Part shown: one piece after another, positions 1 through 5,794 of the stretch
Position numbering within the stretch: position 1 is the first letter of the stretch
Layout: each line of letters starts with the position of its first letter
Assembly: GCA_022758945.1 (NCBI GenBank)
Contig: JAEMQE010000160.1
Location: forward strand, 1 to 11,533
DNA length: 11,533 nt
From: Lentimicrobium sp.
Lineage (GTDB): Bacteria > Bacteroidota > Bacteroidia > Flavobacteriales > Flavobacteriaceae
Reading direction: 5' to 3'
Position numbers and translations under genes: made by a program
Notes under the pieces: model-generated
What the model was told of the DNA's origin: nothing
Seen by the model: the letters and a program-made list of their open reading frames with translations, nothing else
Database searches by the model: none

Positions 1-30
1 ATTGGGATGAGGGTTTGTTGTATTTTAAGG

Positions 31-60
31 GTAGCGTTTTGTAAATGTGCCGTTAGCTAC
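31..60. repeat. short inverted repeat with GTTAGCTAC end, downstream flank of the hydrolase gene
   Basis: GTAGC at 31-35 is the inverse of GCTAC at 56-60, with 20 bases between. The right end reads CGTTAGCTAC and lies five bases from the hydrolase stop codon. Its ten-base end resembles, in inverted orientation, the CAACTAACG end on the other side of the same gene (1292-1300). This could be a weak terminator or the boundary of a gene cassette. The arms are short, so confidence is low. Confidence 0.3.
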
Positions 61-65
61 TTCAT

Positions 66-1226
66 TTATTCCAACGCTTTCAATTTCTTTTGTGTTTCCT
101 CTACATTTGGATTTATTGCAATTGATTTTTTGTATGCTGCGATTGCTTTTACTTTGTCACCCTTTGCTGAATAACCATCTCCCAAGCTGTCAAAAGCATT
201 ATACGAAGTTGGATAATTTTTGGTATTTAATTCAAAACACTTTATAGCTTTATCAAAATTGTTTGGTACGTTTAAAAATTTATAACCCATTTCATTGATT
301 ACTTGTTCGGGTGGCAATTCTTGAAATCCAAGTTGCTCCGAGCGTTTTTCGTAGAACTTTACTACCAGTTCAAGGGTTGTGTCGGACTTTGCCGGTTTCC
401 AATTTTCAAAAACAAAATTTAATCCGTCTTGAGTTGCCTTAACTAATTCTGAATTGTGTGTTTCTTCGGGATAAGGAATATACTTATATCTTAATCCTGT
501 TATTTTTTTTTGTTGAAGTAATGATTGGAGTTTTATAACACTTTTATGAAATTCAGCACCTTCATTGCCATCACTAAAAAAGACTGTTTTATGACTATAA
601 TCCTTGTTTTTATTCAGCAAGTCTGAGTTTTTGAAAATAGATTCTTTGTCCCACCAAAGAGCCGGGCTAACAGCAATATAGGAGTTAAACATTTCAGGAT
701 GATTTAATAGACAGTAAGCAGACATTAAACCGCCAAATGAATGACCAAAAAATATTTTGTTGGGTGATGGCTTGTAATTTTTTTCTACATAAGGTATCAG
801 TTCATCATTTATAAATTTCAGGAAATTTTCGCCTCCACCTGTGGTTTTGAAATTTATACTATTTGATGTTCCATCCATATTCAAGAGGCTGTGAGTTGGG
901 GACAAATCACGATTTCTGTCATACTCGTAATTTCCAATGCCAACAACTATCAAAGGTGGAAGTTGATTAGTTTGATAGAGAAAATCTACAATACCAGCCA
1001 CTAACGAAATATTTTCTCCATCCATTAAATAGATAACAGGAAGCGGTTCAGAATGATTTGCAGGAGTATAAACATAAATTTTTCTGTCCTCATTCAAGAT
1101 AGTTGAATGAATTGTTTTGATCTCTGCAATGGTTATTCCTGTGCTGTTCATTTTTTGTGCTTGCAATAGATTAGCGAATAAGCAAGCAAAAAGGAACAGA
1201 AAAAATTTGAATTTAAAGAATGTCAT
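66..1226 (-). CDS. secreted alpha/beta-hydrolase (esterase family) with C-terminal TPR-like region
   Basis: A 386-residue exported serine hydrolase of the esterase D / enterochelin-esterase-like family (PF00756 type). Residues 1-23 form a signal peptide (basic start, Phe/Leu-rich core, likely cleavage after LLQA). The hydrolase domain spans about 35-275: a YLMDG strand near 66-70, the nucleophile elbow GHSFGG at 161-166 (Ser163), a likely catalytic His257 in EETHNSE, and the acid probably in SDGNEG at 218-223. Residues about 306-380 look like TPR helices (FDKAIKCFELNTKNYP, then KVKAIAAYKKSIAINP). It probably acts on an ester or peptide substrate in the periplasm or outside the cell; the substrate cannot be told. 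It follows trmN6 on the same strand after 159 bases, so it probably has its own promoter. The gene is complete, ending in TAA at 66-68. The fold is confident, the function is not. Confidence 0.88.
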   Translation of the reverse strand: MTFFKFKFFLFLFACLFANLLQAQKMNSTGITIAEIKTIHSTILNEDRKIYVYTPANHSEPLPVIYLMDGENISLVAGIVDFLYQTNQLPPLIVVGIGNYEYDRNRDLSPTHSLLNMDGTSNSINFKTTGGGENFLKFINDELIPYVEKNYKPSPNKIFFGHSFGGLMSAYCLLNHPEMFNSYIAVSPALWWDKESIFKNSDLLNKNKDYSHKTVFFSDGNEGAEFHKSVIKLQSLLQQKKITGLRYKYIPYPEETHNSELVKATQDGLNFVFENWKPAKSDTTLELVVKFYEKRSEQLGFQELPPEQVINEMGYKFLNVPNNFDKAIKCFELNTKNYPTSYNAFDSLGDGYSAKGDKVKAIAAYKKSIAINPNVEETQKKLKALE

Positions 1227-1261
1227 TTAATTTTGCTTTGAATTTGTCCTATTAATTGTCT

Positions 1262-1299
1262 GTTAGTGTATTATCTATCATCATAATGTTGCAACTAAC
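1262..1299. repeat. inverted repeat GTTAGT / ACTAAC upstream of the hydrolase gene
   Basis: GTTAGT at 1262-1267 and ACTAAC at 1294-1299 are perfect inverse copies with 26 bases between. The outer end CAACTAACG resembles the inverse of CGTTAGCTAC at 51-60 on the other side of the gene. Read as a pair, the two sites bracket the hydrolase gene. They recall the GTT...AAC ends of integron-type cassettes but do not fit the attC consensus strictly. Confidence 0.3.
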
Positions 1300-1324
1300 G
1301 TTTTTCCTTGACACTATTAACTTT

Positions 1325-1332
1325 CAAATTTA
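1325..1332 (-). promoter_or_regulatory. possible -7 element for the hydrolase gene
   Basis: The minus strand reads TAAATTTG, an exact match to the Bacteroidota -7 consensus TAnnTTTG, about 99 bases before the hydrolase start codon. No TTG lies at the expected -33 distance, and such a short AT-rich motif can occur by chance. Confidence 0.3.
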
Positions 1333-1385
1333 AGAAAATATTTAGAAGTAGTAACAGAATGGTCTAAAAAACAGCTTGTTCTAAA

Positions 1386-2120
1386 TTACATCTTCAAATA
1401 AAAATCCTTTGTCAATGCTATATATTCTTGAGTATAAATATGTCTCGCGGTTTCGATGATTAATTCATCAACAGGGAAATTGGTCATTCCATTTCGGCTA
1501 AAAGCCAACAGACTGCGTTTGATTTCGGAGGTTGGAGTTCCTTTTACACGGGTAATTTTTAAGGGAAATAATTCATATTCTTTGGCTATAGCCAAGAAAT
1601 TTGCTTCTTCTTTAAAAGGAATTATAACAGAAAAAATTCCGTTTTCAGAAAGTAATAAAGCAGCAGCTTCAATCAAATCTTCAAAAGGCATTGCATCTTG
1701 AAAACGCGCTAAATCACGTTGGTCGTTAGCAGATTTGTAATCTTCGCTATAAAAAGGGGGATTGGAAACAATTAAATCATATTGCTGCGCCAGTTCGCTT
1801 TCGCTCGGGTCAACTTCTGGTTCTTCGATAAACTCATCTAAGCCAGCGTGAAAACAGAATAATCGGTCATTCCAAGGTGAGTTTTCAAAATTATTCGTAG
1901 CTTGTTCGTATGCGTTTTCGTCGATTTCGAGAGCATCGATTTGGTTTGCTGCACTTCTTTGCGCCAACATTAACGCAATGATTCCAGTTCCGGTTCCAAT
2001 ATCTAAAATACTGAAAGGATTGTTTTCAATGGGTGTCCAAGCTCCAAGCAAAACTCCATCAGTACCAATTTTCATAGCACATTGGTCTTGTTCAAGAGAG
2101 AATTGTTTGAATTGAAACAT
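1386..2120 (-). CDS. trmN6: tRNA1(Val) (adenine(37)-N6)-methyltransferase, TrmN6/YfiC family
   Basis: A 244-residue cytoplasmic SAM-dependent N6-adenine methyltransferase. In the characterised E. coli homologue the target is A37, next to the anticodon of tRNA-Val1. The Rossmann motif ILDIGTGTG lies at 38-46 and binds SAM; an acidic strand end (ALEIDENA) at 63-70 contacts the ribose. The catalytic motif IVSNPPFY (NPPF at 120-123) is the hallmark of N6-adenine methyltransferases. The amino end (FKQFSLEQDQCAMKIGTDGVLLGAW) is typical of the TrmN6 subfamily and sets the start. Length is close to the family's usual ~245 residues. It lies 80 bases downstream of rimM on the same strand and probably belongs to the rpsP-rimM transcript; no promoter motif was found in the gap, which instead holds a direct repeat. 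Confidence 0.9.
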   Translation of the reverse strand: MFQFKQFSLEQDQCAMKIGTDGVLLGAWTPIENNPFSILDIGTGTGIIALMLAQRSAANQIDALEIDENAYEQATNNFENSPWNDRLFCFHAGLDEFIEEPEVDPSESELAQQYDLIVSNPPFYSEDYKSANDQRDLARFQDAMPFEDLIEAAALLLSENGIFSVIIPFKEEANFLAIAKEYELFPLKITRVKGTPTSEIKRSLLAFSRNGMTNFPVDELIIETARHIYTQEYIALTKDFYLKM

Positions 2121-2122
2121 AA

Positions 2123-2164
2123 GATTTCAGATTTTCGATTAACGATTTTTGATTTCAGATTTTC
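2123..2164. repeat. direct repeat of GATTTCAGATTTTC in the rimM-trmN6 gap
   Basis: The 14-mer GATTTCAGATTTTC occurs at 2123-2136 and again at 2151-2164 (28-base period), with GATTAACGATT between and ATAACCGA(A/T)TAA copies just after. The unit GATTTYAGATTTT is also the reverse complement of the heptamer array in front of dnaE (10981-11010), which suggests one dispersed intergenic repeat type. Confidence 0.6.
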
Positions 2165-2200
2165 TAATAACCGAATAAACAAATAACCGATTAACCCTTT

Positions 2201-2725
2201 TTACAAATACATTTCAATCAAGCCTTCGGGTAAATCCATAATGACTTTTTTGTTTTCCCTATCAATTTTTACAAGGAAATGGTCAATCATTGGAATAAGA
2301 ATCTCAACTTCTCCATTCAAAACTTCGAATAAAGGTTGCGCTGTTGAATCATTTATGGACTGGATTTTTCCAACAATGCCAAGACGTTTGTCTTCGACTT
2401 CAAAACCTATTACTTCGTGAAAGTAGAATTTATTGCCGGTAAGTTTTGGCAACATCTTTAAGGGAAGATATAAATCGTTGCCTAATATGGCATCGGCTTC
2501 TTCTTCGGTATTCAGGTCTTCAAAACGAATACGAAGAAAGTCGTTTTTGTGAAGGGAACTACTTTCAATAAAAAAAGGAACCAAGTGTTTGTTGCATTCA
2601 ACAAACACTGATTCCAAGTTTTCGTATAACTCAGGTTCATCCGTATCTAAATAGGCAAGAACTTCCCCTTTGAAACTAAATTTTTTTGCGATTTTACCTA
2701 AATAGAAACAATCTTCTTTACGCAT
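2201..2725 (-). CDS. rimM: ribosome maturation factor RimM
   Basis: A 174-residue 30S maturation factor that binds S19 and helps assemble the 30S head. The N-terminal RimM domain (about 4-90) starts CFYLGKIAKKFSFKGEV, the usual family opening with the G-x-x-G turn. A PRC-barrel domain follows from about 100 (YFHEVIGFEV) and ends with LIPMIDHFLVKID and the closing VIMDLPEGLIE, both typical. I chose the ATG at 2725: it begins the conserved domain and leaves 13 bases after the rpsP stop. The frame stays open to an ATG at 2803, but that start adds 26 Lys/Gln/Leu-rich residues antisense-like to nothing in the family and overlaps the rpsP tail by 65 bases. The order rpsP-rimM is conserved across bacteria and fits co-transcription. 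Confidence 0.93.
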   Translation of the reverse strand: MRKEDCFYLGKIAKKFSFKGEVLAYLDTDEPELYENLESVFVECNKHLVPFFIESSSLHKNDFLRIRFEDLNTEEEADAILGNDLYLPLKMLPKLTGNKFYFHEVIGFEVEDKRLGIVGKIQSINDSTAQPLFEVLNGEVEILIPMIDHFLVKIDRENKKVIMDLPEGLIEMYL

Positions 2726-2738
2726 CGTCGCTTGAAAA

Positions 2739-3356
2739 TTATGCTTCTGTAGTTTCGTTATTTTCTTCTGCAGCAGGAGTTTCTTCTGTTGTAACTTCAG
2801 CAACAGGAGTTTCCTCTTCTGTAACTTCTTCAGCAGCAGCTTCTACTTCAACTTCAGCAACTTCTTCTTCAACTGCAGGAGTTGCAGCAGCAATTGCATC
2901 TGCTTCAGCTTGTGCAGCAGAAGCTAAACGTTTTGCGTTTACAGCTTGTTCAGCTTTGAAAGCTTTTGCTTTAGCATCAGCTTGCGCTTTTGTCAAACCT
3001 TCTTTTTTAGAATCTACTTTTCCTGATTTTGCTTCTAACCAAGTAGCTAATTTAGCATCAGCTTGTTCTTGAGTTAAAGCTCCTTTACGGATACCGCCAT
3101 CAAGGTGATGTTTCAATAAAGCTCCTTTGTAAGAAAGAATAGCTTTAGCTGTTTCAGTAGGTTGAGCACCATTGTGCAACCATTTTACAGCGCTATCAAG
3201 ATTTAAATCGATAGTTGCAGGATTTGTGTTTGGATTGTAAGTACCAATTTTTTCTAGGTATTTACCGTCTCTTTTTGAGCGAGCATCAGCTGCTACAACC
3301 CAGTAAAAAGGTTTTCCTTTTTTACCGTGTCTTTGTAATCTAATTTTTACTGACAT
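2739..3356 (-). CDS. rpsP: 30S ribosomal protein S16 with long Ala/Glu-rich C-terminal extension
   Basis: A 205-residue S16. Residues 1-85 are the ribosomal domain: MSVKIRLQRHGKKGKPFYWV, then DARSKRDGKYLEKIGTYNP and a region around 68-82 that closes it. Typical bacterial S16 is about 80-90 residues. Here a further 120 residues follow: a Lys/Ala-rich, probably helical stretch (95-158) with a repeated LTQEQADAK / LTKAQADAK unit, and a highly acidic Glu/Ala/Thr/Val tail (161-205) with ETPVAE / ETPAAE repeats. Long S16 tails are common in Bacteroidota (recalled, not measured here). It is the first gene of a minus-strand group with rimM and probably trmN6. A -7 motif and a short 5' UTR hairpin lie upstream. 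Confidence 0.96.
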   Translation of the reverse strand: MSVKIRLQRHGKKGKPFYWVVAADARSKRDGKYLEKIGTYNPNTNPATIDLNLDSAVKWLHNGAQPTETAKAILSYKGALLKHHLDGGIRKGALTQEQADAKLATWLEAKSGKVDSKKEGLTKAQADAKAKAFKAEQAVNAKRLASAAQAEADAIAAATPAVEEEVAEVEVEAAAEEVTEEETPVAEVTTEETPAAEENNETTEA

Positions 3357-3375
3357 AATCTTATGATTAAATTTT

Positions 3376-3390
3376 GAGGTACTCGACCTC
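3376..3390 (-). promoter_or_regulatory. small hairpin in the rpsP leader
   Basis: On the minus strand GAGGT, CGAGT, ACCTC forms a perfect 5-bp stem with a 5-base loop. It lies between the predicted transcription start and the rpsP ATG, 20 bases before the start codon. It could be a small leader structure, but the stem is too short to claim regulation. Confidence 0.3.
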
Positions 3391-3405
3391 GATTAATTAA
3401 GGGTG

Positions 3406-3413
3406 CAAAGATA
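3406..3413 (-). promoter_or_regulatory. -7 promoter element of rpsP operon
   Basis: The minus strand reads TATCTTTG, an exact match to TAnnTTTG, 49 bases before the rpsP ATG. No TTG is seen at the -33 distance, so the call rests on the -7 motif and its position. Transcription would start near 3399 and give a leader of roughly 43 bases. Confidence 0.55.
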
Positions 3414-3526
3414 CATTTTTTATCGATAAATACTAATTGGATTTGTATTTTAATGAATGACACTGTATTATGTCGATTTTCGATGTGAATTTTCAGTTCT
3501 ATTTCAATTTTTAAACCAAAATAATA

Positions 3527-3534
3527 TACTTTTG
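3527..3534 (+). promoter_or_regulatory. -7 promoter element of the lipoprotein gene
   Basis: TACTTTTG fits TAnnTTTG and lies 76 bases before the lipoprotein ATG in the divergent rpsP/lipoprotein gap. No clear -33 TTG is present. The leader would be about 70 bases. Confidence 0.45.
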
Positions 3535-3610
3535 TGAAGATCAATAACACAAATTATGAAATGAGCATAGCGAATTCAATTTTCAAACAAAAAACAAATA
3601 TTAACTTCGA

Positions 3611-4084
3611 ATGAAAAAACAATTTCTATATATATTCTTATTATTTGCTTTTATTTCTTGTACCGACGATGTAAAGTTTAACAGCCCTAGTTTTGAAGGC
3701 CAGAAAGACAATGTATTTTGGAGAGCCATTGATTCTAAAGCCATACTTGCCGCAAACGGTTCTTTAAGTATTGAAGGATATACAAGAAATGAAAAGTTGA
3801 CTTTAAAAACTACTTCTACGATAGCCCAAACGTATCCTTTAGGAACGAGCGTTTCAAAAATGGCCACTTATGTTTTAACGGATGCCAATGGTACAATCAC
3901 TTTTTCAACGGGAATTGGTAAAGGGGATGGAGAAATAGTTATAGAAGAATATGATGCGGTAAACAAAACTGTGACAGGAACTTTTAAATTTAATGCAGAG
4001 AACATCAATAATAATCCATTGGCAGGGCCCATTTTAAATTTCCAATATGGTCATTTTTATAAAATACCTGTAACCTCACTTTAA
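3611..4084 (+). CDS. DUF6252-like lipoprotein of unknown function
   Basis: A 157-residue predicted lipoprotein. Residues 1-17 are a lipoprotein signal peptide: basic MKK, a hydrophobic core, and a lipobox-like FISC with Cys17 as the lipidated residue. The mature part is beta-rich with no cysteines: an NVFWRA segment at 34-39, a STGIGKGDGEIVIEEYDAVN stretch at 99-118 and TVTGTFKFNA at 120-129. These segments match my recollection of the DUF6252 family of Flavobacteriia, whose function is not known. The likely location is an inner or outer membrane surface facing the periplasm, or the cell exterior. It stands alone, divergent from rpsP and upstream of the RRM gene, and no clear terminator follows. 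Confidence 0.82.
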   Translation: MKKQFLYIFLLFAFISCTDDVKFNSPSFEGQKDNVFWRAIDSKAILAANGSLSIEGYTRNEKLTLKTTSTIAQTYPLGTSVSKMATYVLTDANGTITFSTGIGKGDGEIVIEEYDAVNKTVTGTFKFNAENINNNPLAGPILNFQYGHFYKIPVTSL

Positions 4085-4142
4085 GTCAATATACTAGCAG
4101 AGCCCTATTAATTCTTAAATAAAAAATCATAAATAAGCTTAT

Positions 4143-4173
4143 ATGTAGTAGATTAGAAAAAATAAGACTACAT
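4143..4173. promoter_or_regulatory. candidate operator: inverted repeat ATGTAGT / ACTACAT over the RRM promoter
   Basis: ATGTAGT at 4143-4149 and ACTACAT at 4167-4173 are perfect inverse copies with 17 bases between. The right arm overlaps the -7 element and the left arm sits where the -33 element belongs, so a dimeric regulator there would block RNA polymerase. A 10-base palindrome ATAAGCTTAT lies just upstream at 4133-4142. Confidence 0.35.
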
Positions 4174-4176
4174 TTG
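4169..4176 (+). promoter_or_regulatory. -7 promoter element of the RRM gene
   Basis: TACATTTG matches TAnnTTTG exactly, 25 bases before the start codon, which predicts a leader of only about 18 bases. A TTG at -33 is lacking; the inverted repeat described separately occupies that position. Confidence 0.5.
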
Positions 4177-4201
4177 TACCAATTATACTAAATAAGTACA
4201 T

Positions 4202-4564
4202 ATGAATATTTTTGTTGGAAGCCTTCCGTTCAGTATTGAGGAAGCAGATTTAAGAGAGTCTTTCGAGGCTTACGGTGCAGTTGATTCTGTAAAAATTATC
4301 ACTGATAAATTTACTGGAAGAAGTAAAGGATTCGGTTTTGTTGAAATGCCAAATGATGAAGAAGCTCAAAAAGCAATTGATGAGTTAAACGGGGCGACTG
4401 TTCAAGGTCGTGCTATCGTAGTGAATAAGTCTGAGCCAAAACCAGAAGGCGAAAGAAGAAGTTTTAACAGCAACAGCCGTGGTGGAGATTCACGCGGAGG
4501 TTATGGTGGTGGAAATAGCCGTGGTGGAGATAACCGTGGTGGTGGAAACAGAGGAGGATATTAA
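4202..4564 (+). CDS. small RNA-binding protein: single RRM plus RGG tail
   Basis: A 120-residue cytoplasmic RNA-binding protein. Residues 1-77 are one complete RRM (PF00076). RNP2 is IFVGSL at 3-8 and RNP1 is KGFGFVEM at 42-49, so the stacking aromatics (Phe4, Phe44, Phe46) are all present. From residue 83 the protein is low-complexity and Arg/Gly/Ser/Asn-rich, with five RGG units (Arg93, 98, 107, 112, 117) ending in GGY, like eukaryotic glycine-rich RNA-binding proteins. Bacterial members of this group are common in Bacteroidota and cyanobacteria, where some respond to cold; no such role is shown here. It is a single-gene unit with its own promoter and a strong terminator 20 bases after the stop. 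RNA targets are unknown. Confidence 0.93.
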   Translation: MNIFVGSLPFSIEEADLRESFEAYGAVDSVKIITDKFTGRSKGFGFVEMPNDEEAQKAIDELNGATVQGRAIVVNKSEPKPEGERRSFNSNSRGGDSRGGYGGGNSRGGDNRGGGNRGGY

Positions 4565-4583
4565 TATTTTCTTTTAATACATA

Positions 4584-4617
4584 AAAAAAGGTGTCAATGT
4601 AAATTGACACCTTTTTT
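4584..4617. terminator. strong bidirectional intrinsic terminator
   Basis: GGTGTCAAT (4590-4598) and ATTGACACC (4603-4611) form a perfect 9-bp stem around a GTAA loop, extended by six A-T pairs (4584-4589 with 4612-4617). Read rightward it ends in TTTTTT after the RRM gene; read leftward the A-tract gives the same U-run. It sits between convergent genes and can stop both. Confidence 0.9.
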
Positions 4618-4643
4618 GTTTGGACATAATATGTTTCAAAATA

Positions 4644-4674
4644 GATTTGACAACTTTTTGAAAGTTGTCAAATC
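4644..4674. terminator. second hairpin, probable 3' end of the leu operon
   Basis: GATTTGACAACTT (4644-4656) and AAGTTGTCAAATC (4662-4674) form a perfect 13-bp stem with a 5-base loop, 18 bases after the leuB stop on the minus strand. Its U-run is poor in either direction, so it may protect the mRNA 3' end or act with the neighbouring terminator. Confidence 0.65.
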
Positions 4675-4692
4675 TTAATAAAATTTAAAAAA

Positions 4693-5754
4693 CTAAAGAT
4701 TAGCAACCAACCAATCTCCAACTTCACTAGTTTTATAAGCTTTTGCTCCTTTTGCAGCCAAATCTTCAGTAACAATTCCTAATTCTAGTGACTTGTTGAC
4801 AACTGCTCTTATAGCTTCAGCTTCTTCTTTTAATCCAAAAGCATCTTCAAACATCATCGCTGCCGACAATACTGTCGCCAATGGATTTGCAATATCCAAG
4901 CCTGTAGCTTGAGGATAAGAACCGTGAATAGGTTCGTATAATGAAGTGTGTTCTCCAACAGATGCAGATGGCATTAATCCCATTGAACCTGAAATTACCG
5001 ATGCTTCATCAGTCAAAATATCTCCAAATAAGTTCTCAGTAATTAATACGTCATAAGAATTTGGCCATTGTACTAAACGCATGGCTACTGCATCAACAAA
5101 TTCATAGCTAACTTCTACTTCTGGATAATCTTTTTCCATAGCTTGCACAGTTTCTCTCCACAAACGGGAAGTTTCCAAAACGTTAGCTTTGTCAACACAA
5201 CACAATCTTTTGCTACGTGTCATCGCTAATTCAAAACCTTTTTTTGCCAATCGTTGTACTTCAACTCTGGTATAAGTACACGTATCGAAAGCAGTTTCTC
5301 CACCATCTTTTCTTCCTTTTTCTCCAAAATAAATTCCGCCTGTAAGTTCTCTCAAAAAGATCAAATCGGTTCCTTCGATACGTTCTCTTTTCAAAGGAGA
5401 ATTGTCAATCAAAGATGGGAAAGTGAATGTTGGACGCACATTGGCAAACAAGCCTAATTTTTTACGCATCAATAATAATCCTTGTTCTGGTCTTACAGTT
5501 GCTTTTGGGTCATTGTCATATTTTGGATGTCCGATGGCACCAAATAGAACTGCATCGGCTTTCATACATATTTCGTGGGTTTCATCAGGATAAGGAACTC
5601 CAACAGCGTCAATAGCACAAGCGCCTGTTAATGCTGGCGTCCAAGTGATTTCGTGATTGAATTTTTTTGCAATGGCATCAGAAACTTTTACGGCTTGACT
5701 GATTACTTCGGGACCTATTCCGTCTCCTGCTAAAAGGGCGATGTTAAATTTCAT
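4693..5754 (-). CDS. leuB: 3-isopropylmalate dehydrogenase LeuB
   Basis: A 353-residue NAD- and Mg2+-dependent beta-decarboxylating dehydrogenase that converts 3-isopropylmalate to 2-oxoisocaproate in leucine synthesis. Family members also oxidise 3-methylmalate to 2-oxobutyrate in the citramalate route. The start has the nucleotide-fold opening IALLAGDGIGPEV at 5-17. Substrate arginines are Arg97, Arg107 and Arg135, followed by Tyr142 and Lys189. Metal ligands are Asp221, Asp245 and Asp249, the last two in NLFGDILTDEAS with SGSMGLMPSAS after it. The NAD loop EPIHGSYPQATG spans 274-285. Numbering tracks the Thermus enzyme with a shift of 3-4, and the length is normal. It is the last gene of the leu operon, 40 bases after the cimA-like gene, and is followed by two hairpins. 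Confidence 0.97.
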   Translation of the reverse strand: MKFNIALLAGDGIGPEVISQAVKVSDAIAKKFNHEITWTPALTGACAIDAVGVPYPDETHEICMKADAVLFGAIGHPKYDNDPKATVRPEQGLLLMRKKLGLFANVRPTFTFPSLIDNSPLKRERIEGTDLIFLRELTGGIYFGEKGRKDGGETAFDTCTYTRVEVQRLAKKGFELAMTRSKRLCCVDKANVLETSRLWRETVQAMEKDYPEVEVSYEFVDAVAMRLVQWPNSYDVLITENLFGDILTDEASVISGSMGLMPSASVGEHTSLYEPIHGSYPQATGLDIANPLATVLSAAMMFEDAFGLKEEAEAIRAVVNKSLELGIVTEDLAAKGAKAYKTSEVGDWLVANL

Positions 5755-5794
5755 TATTTTTTTATTGTATTATTATTTTTCGTTTTCTTGTAAT

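Noticed and set aside
31..1300. True integron attC sites around the hydrolase
   Set aside because: The GTTAGCT and AACTAAC ends do not match GTTRRRY/RYYYAAC strictly and no full attC fold is evident; kept only as a cassette-like observation.
2726..2803. Upstream in-frame start for rimM at 2803
   Set aside because: It adds 26 residues outside the conserved RimM domain and overlaps the rpsP tail; the ATG at 2725 fits the family and spacing.
2686..3072. Ala/Ser-rich open frame on the plus strand opposite rpsP
   Set aside because: It mirrors the low-complexity GCA/GAA codons of the S16 tail, has no promoter and resembles no family.
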